DNA of 48,693 nucleotides from an uncultured Lactobacillus sp. (GCA_937916845.1 CALFSK010000074.1:1-48693); one strand, 5' to 3'. Positions 7,885 to 15,743 are shown, numbered from the stretch's first letter. A program made the numbers and translations. Notes: generated by a model from the letters alone, not told the origin.

Positions 7885-8034
7885 CTATTTCTGTTTTGAT
7901 TTTTCATAAATGATAACGCCAATATAACCAACCAGCATTAGCATTAAAACGCCCCACAAGGCGTATGCGGTCATATCCACGAGGACCGGACGCGCAAACC
8001 ACACCACGGCTAAACCTAATTTAATTGGTAACAT
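7885..8034 (-). CDS. 49-aa hypothetical membrane protein
   Basis: Monocistronic small gene with ATG start, an AGCAGGGA-type ribosome binding site and its own terminator. The sequence has an amphipathic N-terminal third and one strong membrane span (about residues 24-42, rich in Leu, Met and Val), ending in YEKSKQK. This is the look of a small single-pass membrane protein with a cytoplasmic basic tail. I do not recognise the family. Confidence 0.6.
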   Translation of the reverse strand: MLPIKLGLAVVWFARPVLVDMTAYALWGVLMLMLVGYIGVIIYEKSKQK

Positions 8035-8237
8035 GTTAATCCCTGCTTTCTTGATGTTTAACGTTAGTCTAACGGTTTGCGACGTCCCCTAAAAGCACCG
8101 CTAACTTAGCGTTTTCTGAAGAATTCTCATTTTAGTCATTTAACTAATTATTAACCCTTTAGTCCCAGTTTCTTTACTTTTGATGGTTAGACTGCAGTTA
8201 ATAACTATAACCGATAACCTTTTAAGGAGGTCCGCGT

Positions 8238-8492
8238 ATGTTACTCGATCAAAAAACAACGATGACTAACATTATTGCCGCTCAAATTTTCAAAGTGTTC
8301 TATCCCTTTGTCATCGCGCGAACTGAAAACGGCACCTATCTTCAATTAAAACTTTCTGCTAATGAACAGCGTGATCCTTTATTTTGGGACGAGCTCCGCA
8401 GTATCTTACAAGCTAAACTCTGGGTCCCAGTCGGCCGCCACTACCACCAATTGCTAGACAACGGCTGGTTAGCCCCAACTCCCATTTCATAA
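8238..8492 (+). CDS. 84-aa hypothetical protein
   Basis: Small soluble protein preceded by a near-perfect AAGGAGG site, with a terminator 21 nt after the stop. It contains FKVFYPFVIARTENGTYLQLKLSANEQRDPLFWDELRSIL, a beta-rich then helical pattern, and a hydrophobic, aromatic C-terminal half. No signal peptide or membrane span. It stands alone between the divergent 49-aa gene and the convergent dehydrogenase. I do not recognise the family. Confidence 0.65.
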   Translation: MLLDQKTTMTNIIAAQIFKVFYPFVIARTENGTYLQLKLSANEQRDPLFWDELRSILQAKLWVPVGRHYHQLLDNGWLAPTPIS

Positions 8493-8512
8493 ATCTGACT
8501 ATAAGCATTATC

Positions 8513-8550
8513 AAAAAGCGCATCCCTAAATTTTAGGAATGCGCTTTTTG
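8513..8550. terminator. Bidirectional terminator between convergent genes
   Basis: The long stem 8513-8530/8531-8549 with A and T runs on both sides serves the 84-aa gene (+) and the hydroxyacid dehydrogenase operon (-). Confidence 0.85.
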
Positions 8551-8582
8551 TGCCCACAATCGAAATTATTTAATGACTACCC

Positions 8583-9575
8583 TTAAAAAGCGTGGTCGGT
8601 TGGTTGACCCTTCAAAATGGCGAGAACGTCATTCAGGCTGATGTCGACCATGTTCTTAACGGCTAAGTTCGTGTAGAACCCAACGTGTGGCGTAATCATG
8701 ACGTTTGGCATCTGCATGAGTTGTGCAACGTTAGTGTCTTGTAAAACTTCACCTTGGTGGTTCTGGTTGAATAACGCGGCTTCACCTTCAACGGTATCCA
8801 AGGCCGCCCCGGCGATTTCTCCCGCCTTCAAAGCATCAACTAAGTCCCCCGTTACAATAACGGGCCCACGGGACGCGTTGATAATGAATGCATCGTTTTT
8901 CATCAGCTTCAAGGCTGCGGCATCGATCAACCCTTTTGACGTTTCGTTGAGGTCCACGTGCAAGTCAACCACGTCGGCTTCCTTCAACAAATCTTCCTTC
9001 GTGTCTACGTATGTCAAAACGTCTTCTAATTCTGGGTGGCGCACGACGTCGTAGGCGATTACTTTAGCGCCTAACCCGTGGAATAACCGAGCAGCGGTCC
9101 CACCGATCCGGCCAGCACCGATAATTCCCACCGTTAAGGAACGAATTTCACGGGCTTGTAAACCGGCCCACTGGAAGTTTTGTTGGCCCAGACGGCTGTC
9201 AAAGAGTTCCAAGTTACGAATCAAACGCATCGTTTGCGCCACTGACATTTCAGCGACTGAGTTTGGTGAGTAAGCTGGCACGTTCGTTACCGTTAAGCCG
9301 GCCTTCTTAGCAGCGGGAATATCAATCGTATCCACCCCGGCTGTCCGACTCGTCAACTGTTTAAGGCCCATATCGGCGAGTTTTTGGTAAACGCTAGGAT
9401 CGTCACCAATCGCACTCCGTTGCTGAATAACGACCCCGTCATAACCCTTCACGAGTTCCGCCGTATCCGGATGGAATTCTAAATCATTGGTATCGACTTG
9501 CACGTGGTTACTTTCAGCCCACGCCTTAATCGCTGCTTCTTCATCGTCACGAACACTGAACATTAAAATTTTCAT
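8583..9575 (-). CDS. D-2-hydroxyacid dehydrogenase (D-lactate dehydrogenase family)
   Basis: 330-aa NAD-dependent enzyme that interconverts 2-keto acids and D-2-hydroxy acids. The N-terminal catalytic half carries VTNVPAYSPNSVAEMSV; the Rossmann core has VGIIGAGRIGGTAA (149-161). Catalytic residues by alignment with lactobacillar D-LDH are Arg236 (NASRGP), Glu265 and His297 (TPHVGFYT). It is clearly a paralogue rather than the housekeeping LdhD. It starts only 2 nt after the aminotransferase stop, so the pair probably handles the same keto acids, for example phenylpyruvate to phenyllactate or branched-chain keto acids to hydroxyisocaproate. Substrate choice is inferred from the operon and its aromatic leader peptide. 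Confidence 0.88.
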   Translation of the reverse strand: MKILMFSVRDDEEAAIKAWAESNHVQVDTNDLEFHPDTAELVKGYDGVVIQQRSAIGDDPSVYQKLADMGLKQLTSRTAGVDTIDIPAAKKAGLTVTNVPAYSPNSVAEMSVAQTMRLIRNLELFDSRLGQQNFQWAGLQAREIRSLTVGIIGAGRIGGTAARLFHGLGAKVIAYDVVRHPELEDVLTYVDTKEDLLKEADVVDLHVDLNETSKGLIDAAALKLMKNDAFIINASRGPVIVTGDLVDALKAGEIAGAALDTVEGEAALFNQNHQGEVLQDTNVAQLMQMPNVMITPHVGFYTNLAVKNMVDISLNDVLAILKGQPTDHAF

Positions 9576-9577
9576 AC

Positions 9578-10771
9578 TTATTTTTCCTCCGCTGCTTTCT
9601 TACCGACGTATTCACCAATGCGTTCGACCGCCGTCTTCAAATTGTCCATTGAAGCCGCGTAACTGATCCGCACGTAGCCTTCCCCGCCAGGACCAAATGA
9701 GCTTCCTGGAATCAAGGCAACCCGGGCTTCGTGCGCTAACTCACGGCAGAAAGCCATACTATCTTGTGGCAAGCCCGCTGGGATTTTACTGAACAAGTAG
9801 AAAGCCCCTTCCGGCTTGGCAGATTCGAACCCGAGCTTGTTTAACGCGTCGTATAAGTAGTCGCGCCGGGCTTGGTATTCCTTCTTCATTGCTTGCGCGT
9901 CATCCATCCCGTTGCTCAATGCTTCAGCGGCTGCGGCTTGCGCATTCGTCGTCGTTGACGTAACCGTAAATTGATGGATTTTGCCGAGTTGCGCCGTAAT
10001 GGCCTTTGGCGCGCACATGATCCCAATGCGCCAGCCGGTCATCGCGTGGGACTTCGACACCCCGTTGAGTAAAATGGTTTGTTCTGGCAAGTAGCGTGCA
10101 ATCGACACGTGGGTCGCACCGTACGTCAATTCACTGTAAATTTCGTCAGATAAAACGAAGATTGGTTTGTCTGCCAACACGGCGGCTAACGCCTTCAAAT
10201 CATCTTCACGGTAAGTGACCCCAGTTGGGTTGGATGGGAAGTTCAAAACAACCGCCTTTGTCTTAGGATGGGCCGCTAACGTTTCTTTCAACATTTCTGG
10301 TGAGAGCACGAACCCGTTTTTAGACGTATCCATGAAGACTGGCGTTGCGCCATTTAACTTCGCAATCGCAATGTAGAGTGGGAAAATTGGGGTTGGAATC
10401 AAGACTTCGTCACCGGGGTTCAAAATCGAACTCAGTGCGGTGTAGATCCCACCAGTGGCACCAGCGGTAATGATGACTTCGCTGGCTGGATCGTAATGGA
10501 CATCGTACTTCTTAGCTAAGAAATTCGCCGCCGCTTCGCGTAATGCCGGCGTCCCGTTTGATGGGGCGTAGTGGCTTTCATTGTTTTCAATACTCTGAAT
10601 AGCCGCCTGCTTCACGTGTTCTGGCGTATTAAAGTCAGGTTCGCCCAAGGTTAACCGAACAATTCCCGGAATATTGGCGATTTCCGCGTTAAAAGCTAAG
10701 ATATCGGATGGCTGGATGGCCGCGATTTCATGATTCATATTTTGAACTAATGTTTCTGGACTAATTGACAT
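9578..10771 (-). CDS. PLP-dependent aminotransferase, class I (aromatic/aspartate type)
   Basis: 397-aa fold-type I aminotransferase transferring amino groups between amino acids and 2-keto acids. Visible residues are TLGEPDFNTP (41-50), NFPSNPTGV with Asn181, Asp209 in VLSDEIYSEL, the Schiff-base Lys240 in GVSKSHAMTGWRIG, Arg248 and the C-terminal YVRISYA arginine. I start at MSISPE, because GGGAGG lies 8 nt upstream; an in-frame extension of 14 codons lacks such a site. First structural gene of a two-gene operon with the hydroxyacid dehydrogenase. Upstream lies a long leader whose peptide is rich in Phe, Tyr and Trp codons, which favours an AraT-type aromatic role over aspartate aminotransferase. 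Symbol left empty because the specificity is inferred. Confidence 0.88.
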   Translation of the reverse strand: MSISPETLVQNMNHEIAAIQPSDILAFNAEIANIPGIVRLTLGEPDFNTPEHVKQAAIQSIENNESHYAPSNGTPALREAAANFLAKKYDVHYDPASEVIITAGATGGIYTALSSILNPGDEVLIPTPIFPLYIAIAKLNGATPVFMDTSKNGFVLSPEMLKETLAAHPKTKAVVLNFPSNPTGVTYREDDLKALAAVLADKPIFVLSDEIYSELTYGATHVSIARYLPEQTILLNGVSKSHAMTGWRIGIMCAPKAITAQLGKIHQFTVTSTTTNAQAAAAEALSNGMDDAQAMKKEYQARRDYLYDALNKLGFESAKPEGAFYLFSKIPAGLPQDSMAFCRELAHEARVALIPGSSFGPGGEGYVRISYAASMDNLKTAVERIGEYVGKKAAEEK

Positions 10772-10835
10772 ATTGGTTCCTCCCGTTTTTTTAAAAGTTG
10801 GTGCGAGCGTCACGTGGGTGGCATTCGGTTACGTC

Positions 10836-10873
10836 AAAAAAGACGCACCCTTTGAAAATTCAAAGGGTGCGCC
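10836..10873 (-). terminator. Attenuator terminator in the aminotransferase leader
   Basis: Strong stem 10873-10861/10854-10842 followed by six T, about 65 nt before the aminotransferase start and therefore inside its leader. Its 5' arm (CACCCTT, 10869-10863) can alternatively pair with an upstream AAGGGTG (10901-10895), giving a mutually exclusive antiterminator. Confidence 0.8.
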
Positions 10874-11008
10874 ACCAAAAAACACTTATTTAGCCACCCT
10901 TGGAATTTTCAAACATCCATGGGCGCCGTTTAATCACAAAAAGCTTTTGGCAACCGCATCGATGCAAACATCGAGTCCGTGTTTGCACCTAAGCAGCGGG
11001 CACAAACA

Positions 11009-11071
11009 CTAGCGAAAATACCAAAAGTAAAAGCTAGTTGAATTTTTTATGTGACTTAACGGTAATGACAT
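11009..11071 (-). CDS. Leader peptide, 20 aa, with six consecutive aromatic residues
   Basis: ATG start with GAGGAG at 8-nt spacing (11085-11080), 20 codons, TAG stop. The C-terminal half reads Ser-Phe-Tyr-Phe-Trp-Tyr-Phe-Arg, that is three Phe, two Tyr and one Trp codon in a row, within a leader that starts about 23 nt upstream at a strong promoter. It overlaps the first hairpin of the leader. The pattern matches ribosome-stalling leader peptides such as TrpL and PheL, and the gene it precedes is an aminotransferase probably acting on aromatic amino acids. It is too short for normal gene finding. No function other than regulation is expected. Confidence 0.75.
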   Translation of the reverse strand: MSLPLSHIKNSTSFYFWYFR

Positions 11072-11101
11072 ATCATTAGCTCCTCATCAATTGTTAATCT
11101 A

Positions 11102-11130
11102 ACTATAACCATTCAAAGAATCTCTGTCAA
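11102..11130 (-). promoter_or_regulatory. Promoter of the aminotransferase operon
   Basis: Consensus -35 TTGACA (11130-11125), 17-nt spacer, -10 TATAGT (11107-11102) on the minus strand. It implies a transcript start near 11094 and a leader of about 320 nt. Confidence 0.8.
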
Positions 11131-11180
11131 CAGGTAATTTGCTATACTAGAGACAGATGACTTTGAAGGGATGATGCATT

Positions 11181-11813
11181 TTGACTTACCAAGCACTGAT
11201 GTTTGATATTGACGGCACCTTGACCAACAGTCTACCAGCGTACACGCGGGTCATGCGCCAAGTTCTAAAAGAATACGGACTTAGCTTCAACGAAGAACAA
11301 GCCCAGCGGACCTTTCCCATGGCCGCCGAACAAGCCATGGCGGACCTCGGCGTCGCCGCTGACGAGTTTGACCATTTCCAAGCGCGTTACGAAGCCGTTA
11401 TGGCTGATCATTTTCAGGATATTCAACTCTATCCTGGAATTGAACACCTGATTACTACGCTACCGGCAACCGTTAAACTCGGAATTGTGACGTCACAACG
11501 ACGCAACGAAATGGAAGCTGGCATGCAGCCCCACCAAGCGATGATGGCGAAAATGGCCGTCACGATTGGGGCCGATGATACGCCAAAACGAAAACCCGAC
11601 CCACTACCCCTACTGACCGCGTTAGAACGCGTCCACGTCGCACCCGAAAATGCTTTATTCATTGGGGATTCGCTTAGCGACGAACAGACAGCCAAAGCTG
11701 CCAACGTCGACTTCGGTTTAGCCGTTTGGGGAATGGACCCTAACGCCGACCATCAACAAGTCGCCCACCGCTTTGACCATCCTGACGACATCGGTCGATT
11801 ATTTAAAAATTAA
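11181..11813 (+). CDS. HAD-superfamily phosphatase (PGP/beta-phosphoglucomutase-like)
   Basis: 210-aa HAD hydrolase of subfamily IA. Motif I is FDIDGTLTNS (nucleophile Asp9, acid Asp11), the cap is four-helix type, motif II lies at VTSQRR, motif III Lys at PKRKPDP and motif IV at IGDSLSDEQTA. Likely a small phosphoester phosphatase such as phosphoglycolate or a sugar phosphate; substrate unknown. The start is TTG (the only sensible in-frame option before the DxD motif) with AAGGG 10 nt upstream. Divergent from the aminotransferase operon; -10 TATACT lies at 11143-11148. Its own terminator follows. Confidence 0.85.
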   Translation: MTYQALMFDIDGTLTNSLPAYTRVMRQVLKEYGLSFNEEQAQRTFPMAAEQAMADLGVAADEFDHFQARYEAVMADHFQDIQLYPGIEHLITTLPATVKLGIVTSQRRNEMEAGMQPHQAMMAKMAVTIGADDTPKRKPDPLPLLTALERVHVAPENALFIGDSLSDEQTAKAANVDFGLAVWGMDPNADHQQVAHRFDHPDDIGRLFKN

Positions 11814-11824
11814 ATTCAGATGAT

Positions 11825-11872
11825 AAAAAAAAGCAGCGCAGAAATTTCAAAATTTCTGCGCTGCTTTTTTTT
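11825..11872 (+). terminator. Terminator of the HAD phosphatase gene
   Basis: About 20-bp stem with A and T runs on either side, 12 nt after the stop; it can also work for minus-strand transcripts. Confidence 0.88.
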
Positions 11873-11950
11873 CGCCAACTAATTTAGGGCCATCCCAGGC
11901 GGTCCATAAAATGTCGGCGTGATCTAGCATCTTATGTAATCGCGGTAAAA

Positions 11951-11989
11951 CAAAAAGAAAACCGTGACAACTAGTATCACAGCTTTCTT
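11951..11989 (-). terminator. Terminator after the membrane/Ser-rich gene pair
   Basis: Stem AAGAAAGCTGTGA/TCACGGTTTTCTT on the minus strand followed by TTTTG. It lies 18 nt after the stop of the 272-aa gene. Confidence 0.65.
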
Positions 11990-12006
11990 GCTTAATAACA
12001 TCTATT

Positions 12007-12825
12007 TTAGCTTTCACGATCCTCGTACGCCACTTGGGCCGTCACTTGATAATCGCCCGCCTGTTCGATGGTCGAATTGCGCCCCGCAATTTTTTCCATC
12101 CCACCGGTAATCACCGTTGACGCCAAGTACAACTTGTAATCTTCATGGGCATCGTGGACGTCGGTCAATCCAACCCGTTTAATGTGTCCAACGGGCTTTT
12201 GATCCATCTGGTTAATCCCCGCATAGATCACTAAGTGGTGGTTTTCCAATTTCAATTGTGAAAACGGAATCTGGATGCCTTGTCCAATTGCGTAGACCGA
12301 GTCACCCGTTGCCTGTGCCTGTTGCATGATTTCTTTATCGCTTAAGCCACCGTAATCCAACCGGACAATGTTAGCTGCTTGTAACTGGTCAACGATCTGA
12401 TGAACGTTATCCTGTTCTGCGCGCGACGTCTTGACGGTTGCTGGTAACAGCTCTTGACCATCAAAAATACCGTTGGCCGGAATATACGGTTGTTGCTGAT
12501 TCTGTTGGCCATTTTTCTCCGCTGCCAGCGCCTCTTTAGGTTTGCCACCTAACAACTTCTCAATTTTCGGCGATAAATCGTACTTAGCCGTCTTATTGGT
12601 AAAGTAATAGAGCACGTTTAAAACGATGAAGTAAATCAACACCAAAAAGACCAGCATGTAAACAAGGCCGCGCAGCCATGCGCCGTTTTGCATCAAACGA
12701 ATTGCAACGTAACCCAAGTAAAGGTTCCCAGCAATTCCAATCGCAATGTAAATCTGGTTTTTGATTTTAAGGTTAACGTTAACGTAACCTAGCGCGTGGT
12801 TGATCATATCTAAAATACTAAACAT
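12007..12825 (-). CDS. Conserved lactobacillar membrane protein, unknown function
   Basis: 272 aa. An N-terminal amphipathic part is followed by two membrane segments (about 26-46 and 51-72), then a Lys/Gln-rich linker (95-115) and a soluble C-terminal domain of about 150 residues, probably cytoplasmic. I recall such proteins as an uncharacterised lactobacillar family (perhaps DUF6681), but cannot verify that. It starts 3 nt after the Ser-rich stalk gene and forms a two-gene operon with it. The C-terminal domain is beta-rich (VRLDYGGLSDKEI, HHLVIYAGINQ, YKLYLASTVITGG) with no catalytic motif I recognise. Confidence 0.65.
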   Translation of the reverse strand: MFSILDMINHALGYVNVNLKIKNQIYIAIGIAGNLYLGYVAIRLMQNGAWLRGLVYMLVFLVLIYFIVLNVLYYFTNKTAKYDLSPKIEKLLGGKPKEALAAEKNGQQNQQQPYIPANGIFDGQELLPATVKTSRAEQDNVHQIVDQLQAANIVRLDYGGLSDKEIMQQAQATGDSVYAIGQGIQIPFSQLKLENHHLVIYAGINQMDQKPVGHIKRVGLTDVHDAHEDYKLYLASTVITGGMEKIAGRNSTIEQAGDYQVTAQVAYEDRES

Positions 12826-12828
12826 TCA

Positions 12829-13308
12829 CTATTCGCCCCCGTCGCTAGTCGTATCGTCCGCAGATTCCGTCGTTGTTGCGGAACTAGACTGCGTCGTACT
12901 TGATGATTCTGATGAATTATCGTCATCATTATTAGCTGAGCTACTGTGTGCCTTGGACGAGCTGCTATGGGTCGTTGTTTGACTGGAACTAGCCGCCGAG
13001 CTACTGCTTTCATCCGTCGTTGAACTGCTATCACTTTGCAATTCACTGCTTGAGCTTGAACTTTGATCATCGCTGGATGAATCACTGCTAGACTTGTCCG
13101 ATGAACTTTTATCGCTTGAACTATTATCGTCAGGTTTATTTTTATCGCTACTATCAGAAGACGATGTGACAACGCGACTAGTACTACTTGCCGCCGCACC
13201 GTTCACCGTATGAGTCGTTTTATTGACCACCACGTTTGTGGCACCAAGTGCTAATACAATTGATACGATTGCAAATGGTGAAATAAAGGGAGGTGTTCGA
13301 TATGCCAT
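12829..13308 (-). CDS. Ser/Asp-rich membrane-anchored stalk protein
   Basis: 159 aa. The N-terminus has one membrane span (about residues 8-28) followed by a low-complexity region of about 120 residues dominated by Ser, Asp and Lys, then Thr/Ser near the end. There is no LPXTG sorting motif or lipobox; the span probably serves as an uncleaved anchor with the Ser-rich part outside, a possible target for O-glycosylation. I start at MAYRTPP because AAAGGA is 9 nt upstream; the ATG three codons earlier abuts the ribosome binding site. Co-transcribed with the 272-aa membrane protein (3-nt gap). Function unknown. Confidence 0.7.
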   Translation of the reverse strand: MAYRTPPFISPFAIVSIVLALGATNVVVNKTTHTVNGAAASSTSRVVTSSSDSSDKNKPDDNSSSDKSSSDKSSSDSSSDDQSSSSSSELQSDSSSTTDESSSSAASSSQTTTHSSSSKAHSSSANNDDDNSSESSSTTQSSSATTTESADDTTSDGGE

Positions 13309-13808
13309 CAATGTCATTCCTTTCTAATTATGCCGTTTGTTATCTCAAATAATAATTAAACCATGGACTGGCCAAGAATGCACTCATTCCGCCACAAATT
13401 AATAAACTCTTTACGATAATCCATACAGTTATTTCTAAATTAGCCGCTCCGTCTGGCAGAATCAGTGTGCTATCGGGTCGGCCACAGCCATAGTTCGGTC
13501 TGTGACCTAAAATCAGAGCCGACAACCCACGTCTCTGATTTTTCCCGCAACGTTCGTCGGCCAAAACCGCCGGCCAACGTTGCCGACACAGCACACTAAT
13601 CCTGCCAGACTTCGCTCAAACTAGTTTTACAATATATTATCTGTCACTAATTCACTAGATCATTGCGTAGTCGAAAGTACAAATGACAAATTCTTATTAG
13701 TTTGAATATTGGTAAACCAATTTCAATTCTAAATTCAATTGCCTATCAAAAAAATGACACCACTTATCCAAATCGGATTCGTCATGCCACCTCTTCTTAT
13801 CACTTCTA
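13309..13808. other. Intergenic region holding cloverleaf element A1
   Basis: No credible gene. A frame open through 13340-13594 runs across the palindromic repeat and is an artefact. The rest (13623-13808) is AT-rich, and I find no clear terminator for the RpiR gene; the repeat itself could serve. Confidence 0.55.
13451..13610. repeat. Cloverleaf intergenic repeat, family A copy 1
   Basis: Outer arms GTCTGGCAG (13451-13459) and CTGCCAGAC (13602-13610) enclose three hairpins: CACAG/CTGTG, AAAATCAGAG/CTCTGATTTT and a long GCAACGTT/AACGTTGC stem. Loop 2 reads CCGACAACCCACGT, as in copies 2 and 3. Arm bases differ from the other copies but remain complementary. Confidence 0.82.
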
Positions 13809-14594
13809 TTACCGCATATTTTCTTGGGTATCAATATTAGGGTCCGTCACGTGGCTCAATGACGACACCCTGCGAATTAACTTCTCAATTAAAAACAGGG
13901 CCGGCGTCTGCGTCGTCACGTTAGCGCCCGCCACATTTTGGACCGTCGCAAAGTAGGTCAAATTATGCTGGGCCATTTTTGCCACCGTCGAATTAGCATT
14001 GTTGGTAATCGCAATTACCGGAACGTCATGCTTAATAAATTCCGCCATGTACTGAATCACCAGCCGATTCTCACCGGATACCGAGCAAACGACCAGACAC
14101 ATTTCCTGCGCAACACTAGGATTCAAATTAATAATGGGCTGATTCAGCGGGTCGTTGATGGCCACCGCCATATTCACTAACCCAGAATAGGTCAACGCAC
14201 CAAACTCCGCTAAGATGCGGGACGTCCCACAGCCAAACCAGAGCACCTGTTTCCGGTTAAATAACAACTCCGCCGCCCGGTCAATTTTCCGTAAGTTGTC
14301 GGTCGCGTCCGTTTCCATAATTGAGCGCACGATTTCCCCACTATCCAAATCAGTTGGATAAGCGTTGCGGGCCGCCTGATTATCTAAATATAATCGTAGC
14401 CGGGTCTTGAACTCCGCCCAGCCAGAACAGTCAAACTTTTGACAGAATCGTTGAATACTAGCCGTACTACAATACGTCGTTCCCGCTAGATCACGGATTC
14501 GCATGTAAATCACCGTGTTCATATTCTTCACAATGGCACGGTAAATAATCATATCGGTTTCCGTTAAATCCGGCGTGTGATCCAAGAAAAGCAT
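13809..14594 (-). CDS. RpiR/MurR-family transcriptional regulator
   Basis: 261 aa: N-terminal helix-turn-helix (HTH_6, about residues 12-70, including TTYCSTASIQRFCQKFDCSGWAEFK) and a C-terminal SIS sugar-phosphate-binding domain (about 100-235: LWFGCGTSRILAEF, VVCSVSGENRLVI, VIAITNN). Such regulators respond to phosphosugars. It lies on the same strand as, and downstream of, a Cof-type phosphatase and a PTS EIIC, and is a plausible controller of that uptake locus. The start is supported by GGGGG at 6-nt spacing. Confidence 0.87.
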   Translation of the reverse strand: MLFLDHTPDLTETDMIIYRAIVKNMNTVIYMRIRDLAGTTYCSTASIQRFCQKFDCSGWAEFKTRLRLYLDNQAARNAYPTDLDSGEIVRSIMETDATDNLRKIDRAAELLFNRKQVLWFGCGTSRILAEFGALTYSGLVNMAVAINDPLNQPIINLNPSVAQEMCLVVCSVSGENRLVIQYMAEFIKHDVPVIAITNNANSTVAKMAQHNLTYFATVQNVAGANVTTQTPALFLIEKLIRRVSSLSHVTDPNIDTQENMR

Positions 14595-14728
14595 ACGCTA
14601 CCCCCTACTATGATCAACCAAACTAGCTGAACACCGCCTTCATCCCCAAGTGTCAGCTCCCAACAGTTCTCGTTAACCATATTTTAGCGGGTTTATGGGC
14701 CCAGTAGCAAGCCCCAATTGAAACCGGT

Positions 14729-15577
14729 TTACACTTTTGTCGTTATAAGCTCGCGCTCTAAAAATGCGGCCACGCCGTCGTGACGATAATCTAAGGTCTG
14801 GTAGTTAGCCGCCCGTTGCACGCAATAAGCGGCATTGCCCATCGCAACGCTGTATTTAATGCCGGCAAACATGCTTAAATCATTTTCACCGTCACCAATT
14901 GCAACCGTGTGCTGAGCGTCCACCCCCGTTAGTTCTTGGAGCTGCGCGATCGCCACCCCCTTGCTGACCCAATTAGGAATCAATTCGATGTTAGTGACGT
15001 TAGAAGTCGACAGTTTTAGCATGGTTCCTAAGTTGTTATAAAGTTGGTGCCGCAACATGGGCAACCGCTCCGGGTGCTGCGTATCCACGACGATGCCGTT
15101 CGCTACCGGCCGGTCCAACGTATGGTCCAGCGGCGTTAACTGATGGTAGTCAGCCAGGTTGGGACTGTGTACGCGTTGGAAGCCGTCGCCACTCAAATAT
15201 TCTGGCTTGGTCAGCGTGTAGTAGACCCGCCGTTGCCCAAATAAAAAGAGTGCGAAATTCAAGCAGTAGCTCAGTTCGACTAATTTAAAGACGACCTGAT
15301 TGCTCAGTCCGTGCATCTCAACGTCCCCGTCCGTGTCGATGACTGCGCCGTTTGAAGCCACGACCCCAATCCGCGGATCGATATCTTCCGCGATGACGTT
15401 TGCCGCGTACCACATCCGACCGCTGACTAAATACACGTGGGCACCCGCGTCGAGTACCATTTTTAACGCCTGGCGGTTCCGTGAAGAGACGACTAAATCG
15501 GCGCCGACCAGCGTGCCATCAATGTCCAGACAGATCAAATAATCTGCCAATGCTTTCTTTTTCCCCAACAAGTCCAC
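14729..15577 (-). CDS. Cof-type HAD phosphatase (HAD-IIB)
   Basis: About 282 aa. Motif I LDIDGTLVGADL, a C2 cap inserted after VVASNGAVI, motif III lysine region and motif IV IGDGENDLSMF are present, as in YidA/YcsE-type sugar-phosphate or cofactor phosphatases. I start it at a GTG because GGAGG lies 9 nt upstream; an in-frame ATG eight codons earlier (15601) lacks such a site. It lies between the EIIC gene and the RpiR regulator and could remove phosphate from the imported sugar; that link is inference. Confidence 0.83.
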   Translation of the reverse strand: MDLLGKKKALADYLICLDIDGTLVGADLVVSSRNRQALKMVLDAGAHVYLVSGRMWYAANVIAEDIDPRIGVVASNGAVIDTDGDVEMHGLSNQVVFKLVELSYCLNFALFLFGQRRVYYTLTKPEYLSGDGFQRVHSPNLADYHQLTPLDHTLDRPVANGIVVDTQHPERLPMLRHQLYNNLGTMLKLSTSNVTNIELIPNWVSKGVAIAQLQELTGVDAQHTVAIGDGENDLSMFAGIKYSVAMGNAAYCVQRAANYQTLDYRHDGVAAFLERELITTKV

Positions 15578-15743
15578 GACTGTTTTCCTCCGATTGTTCA
15601 TATTCGTGTAAACGGTACCACAAATTATGCAAACGCAGGCTTAACGCGTCACAATTCGTCTAACTTGAAACAAGTATCATTTGTGATACAGCGTGTACCA
15701 TTCCACAAAATTCCTTCAATCTTCTAGCTTTAATCACGCCCGC

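Larger units (their letters stand above)
10836..11094 (-). promoter_or_regulatory. Putative aromatic amino acid attenuator leader
   Basis: Leader RNA from the inferred start near 11094 to the terminator. In order: ribosome binding site, 20-aa peptide, hairpin ACTAGC/GCTAGT (11038-11033/11013-11008) overlapping the aromatic codons and stop, hairpin GTTTGTGCC/GGTGCAAAC (11007-10999/10989-10981), hairpin TCGATG/CATCGA (10974-10969/10964-10959), then the antiterminator/terminator switch. GTGCAAAC (10987-10980 region) can also pair with GTTTGCAT (10969-10962), so neighbouring stems compete as in trp-type attenuators. AAGGGTGG resembles a T-box core, but the rest of the T-box consensus and a convincing specifier stem are missing. 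Confidence 0.65.

Noticed and set aside
10893..10911. T-box motif in the aminotransferase leader
   Set aside because: AAGGGTGG resembles the T-box core, but the following ACCGCG and a recognisable stem I with specifier loop are missing, and the sequence is explained as a near-copy of the terminator 3' arm. The aromatic leader peptide is a better explanation.
13340..13594. 84-codon open frame on the minus strand
   Set aside because: It runs across cloverleaf A1 and its palindromic arms, has no ribosome binding site and resembles no protein.
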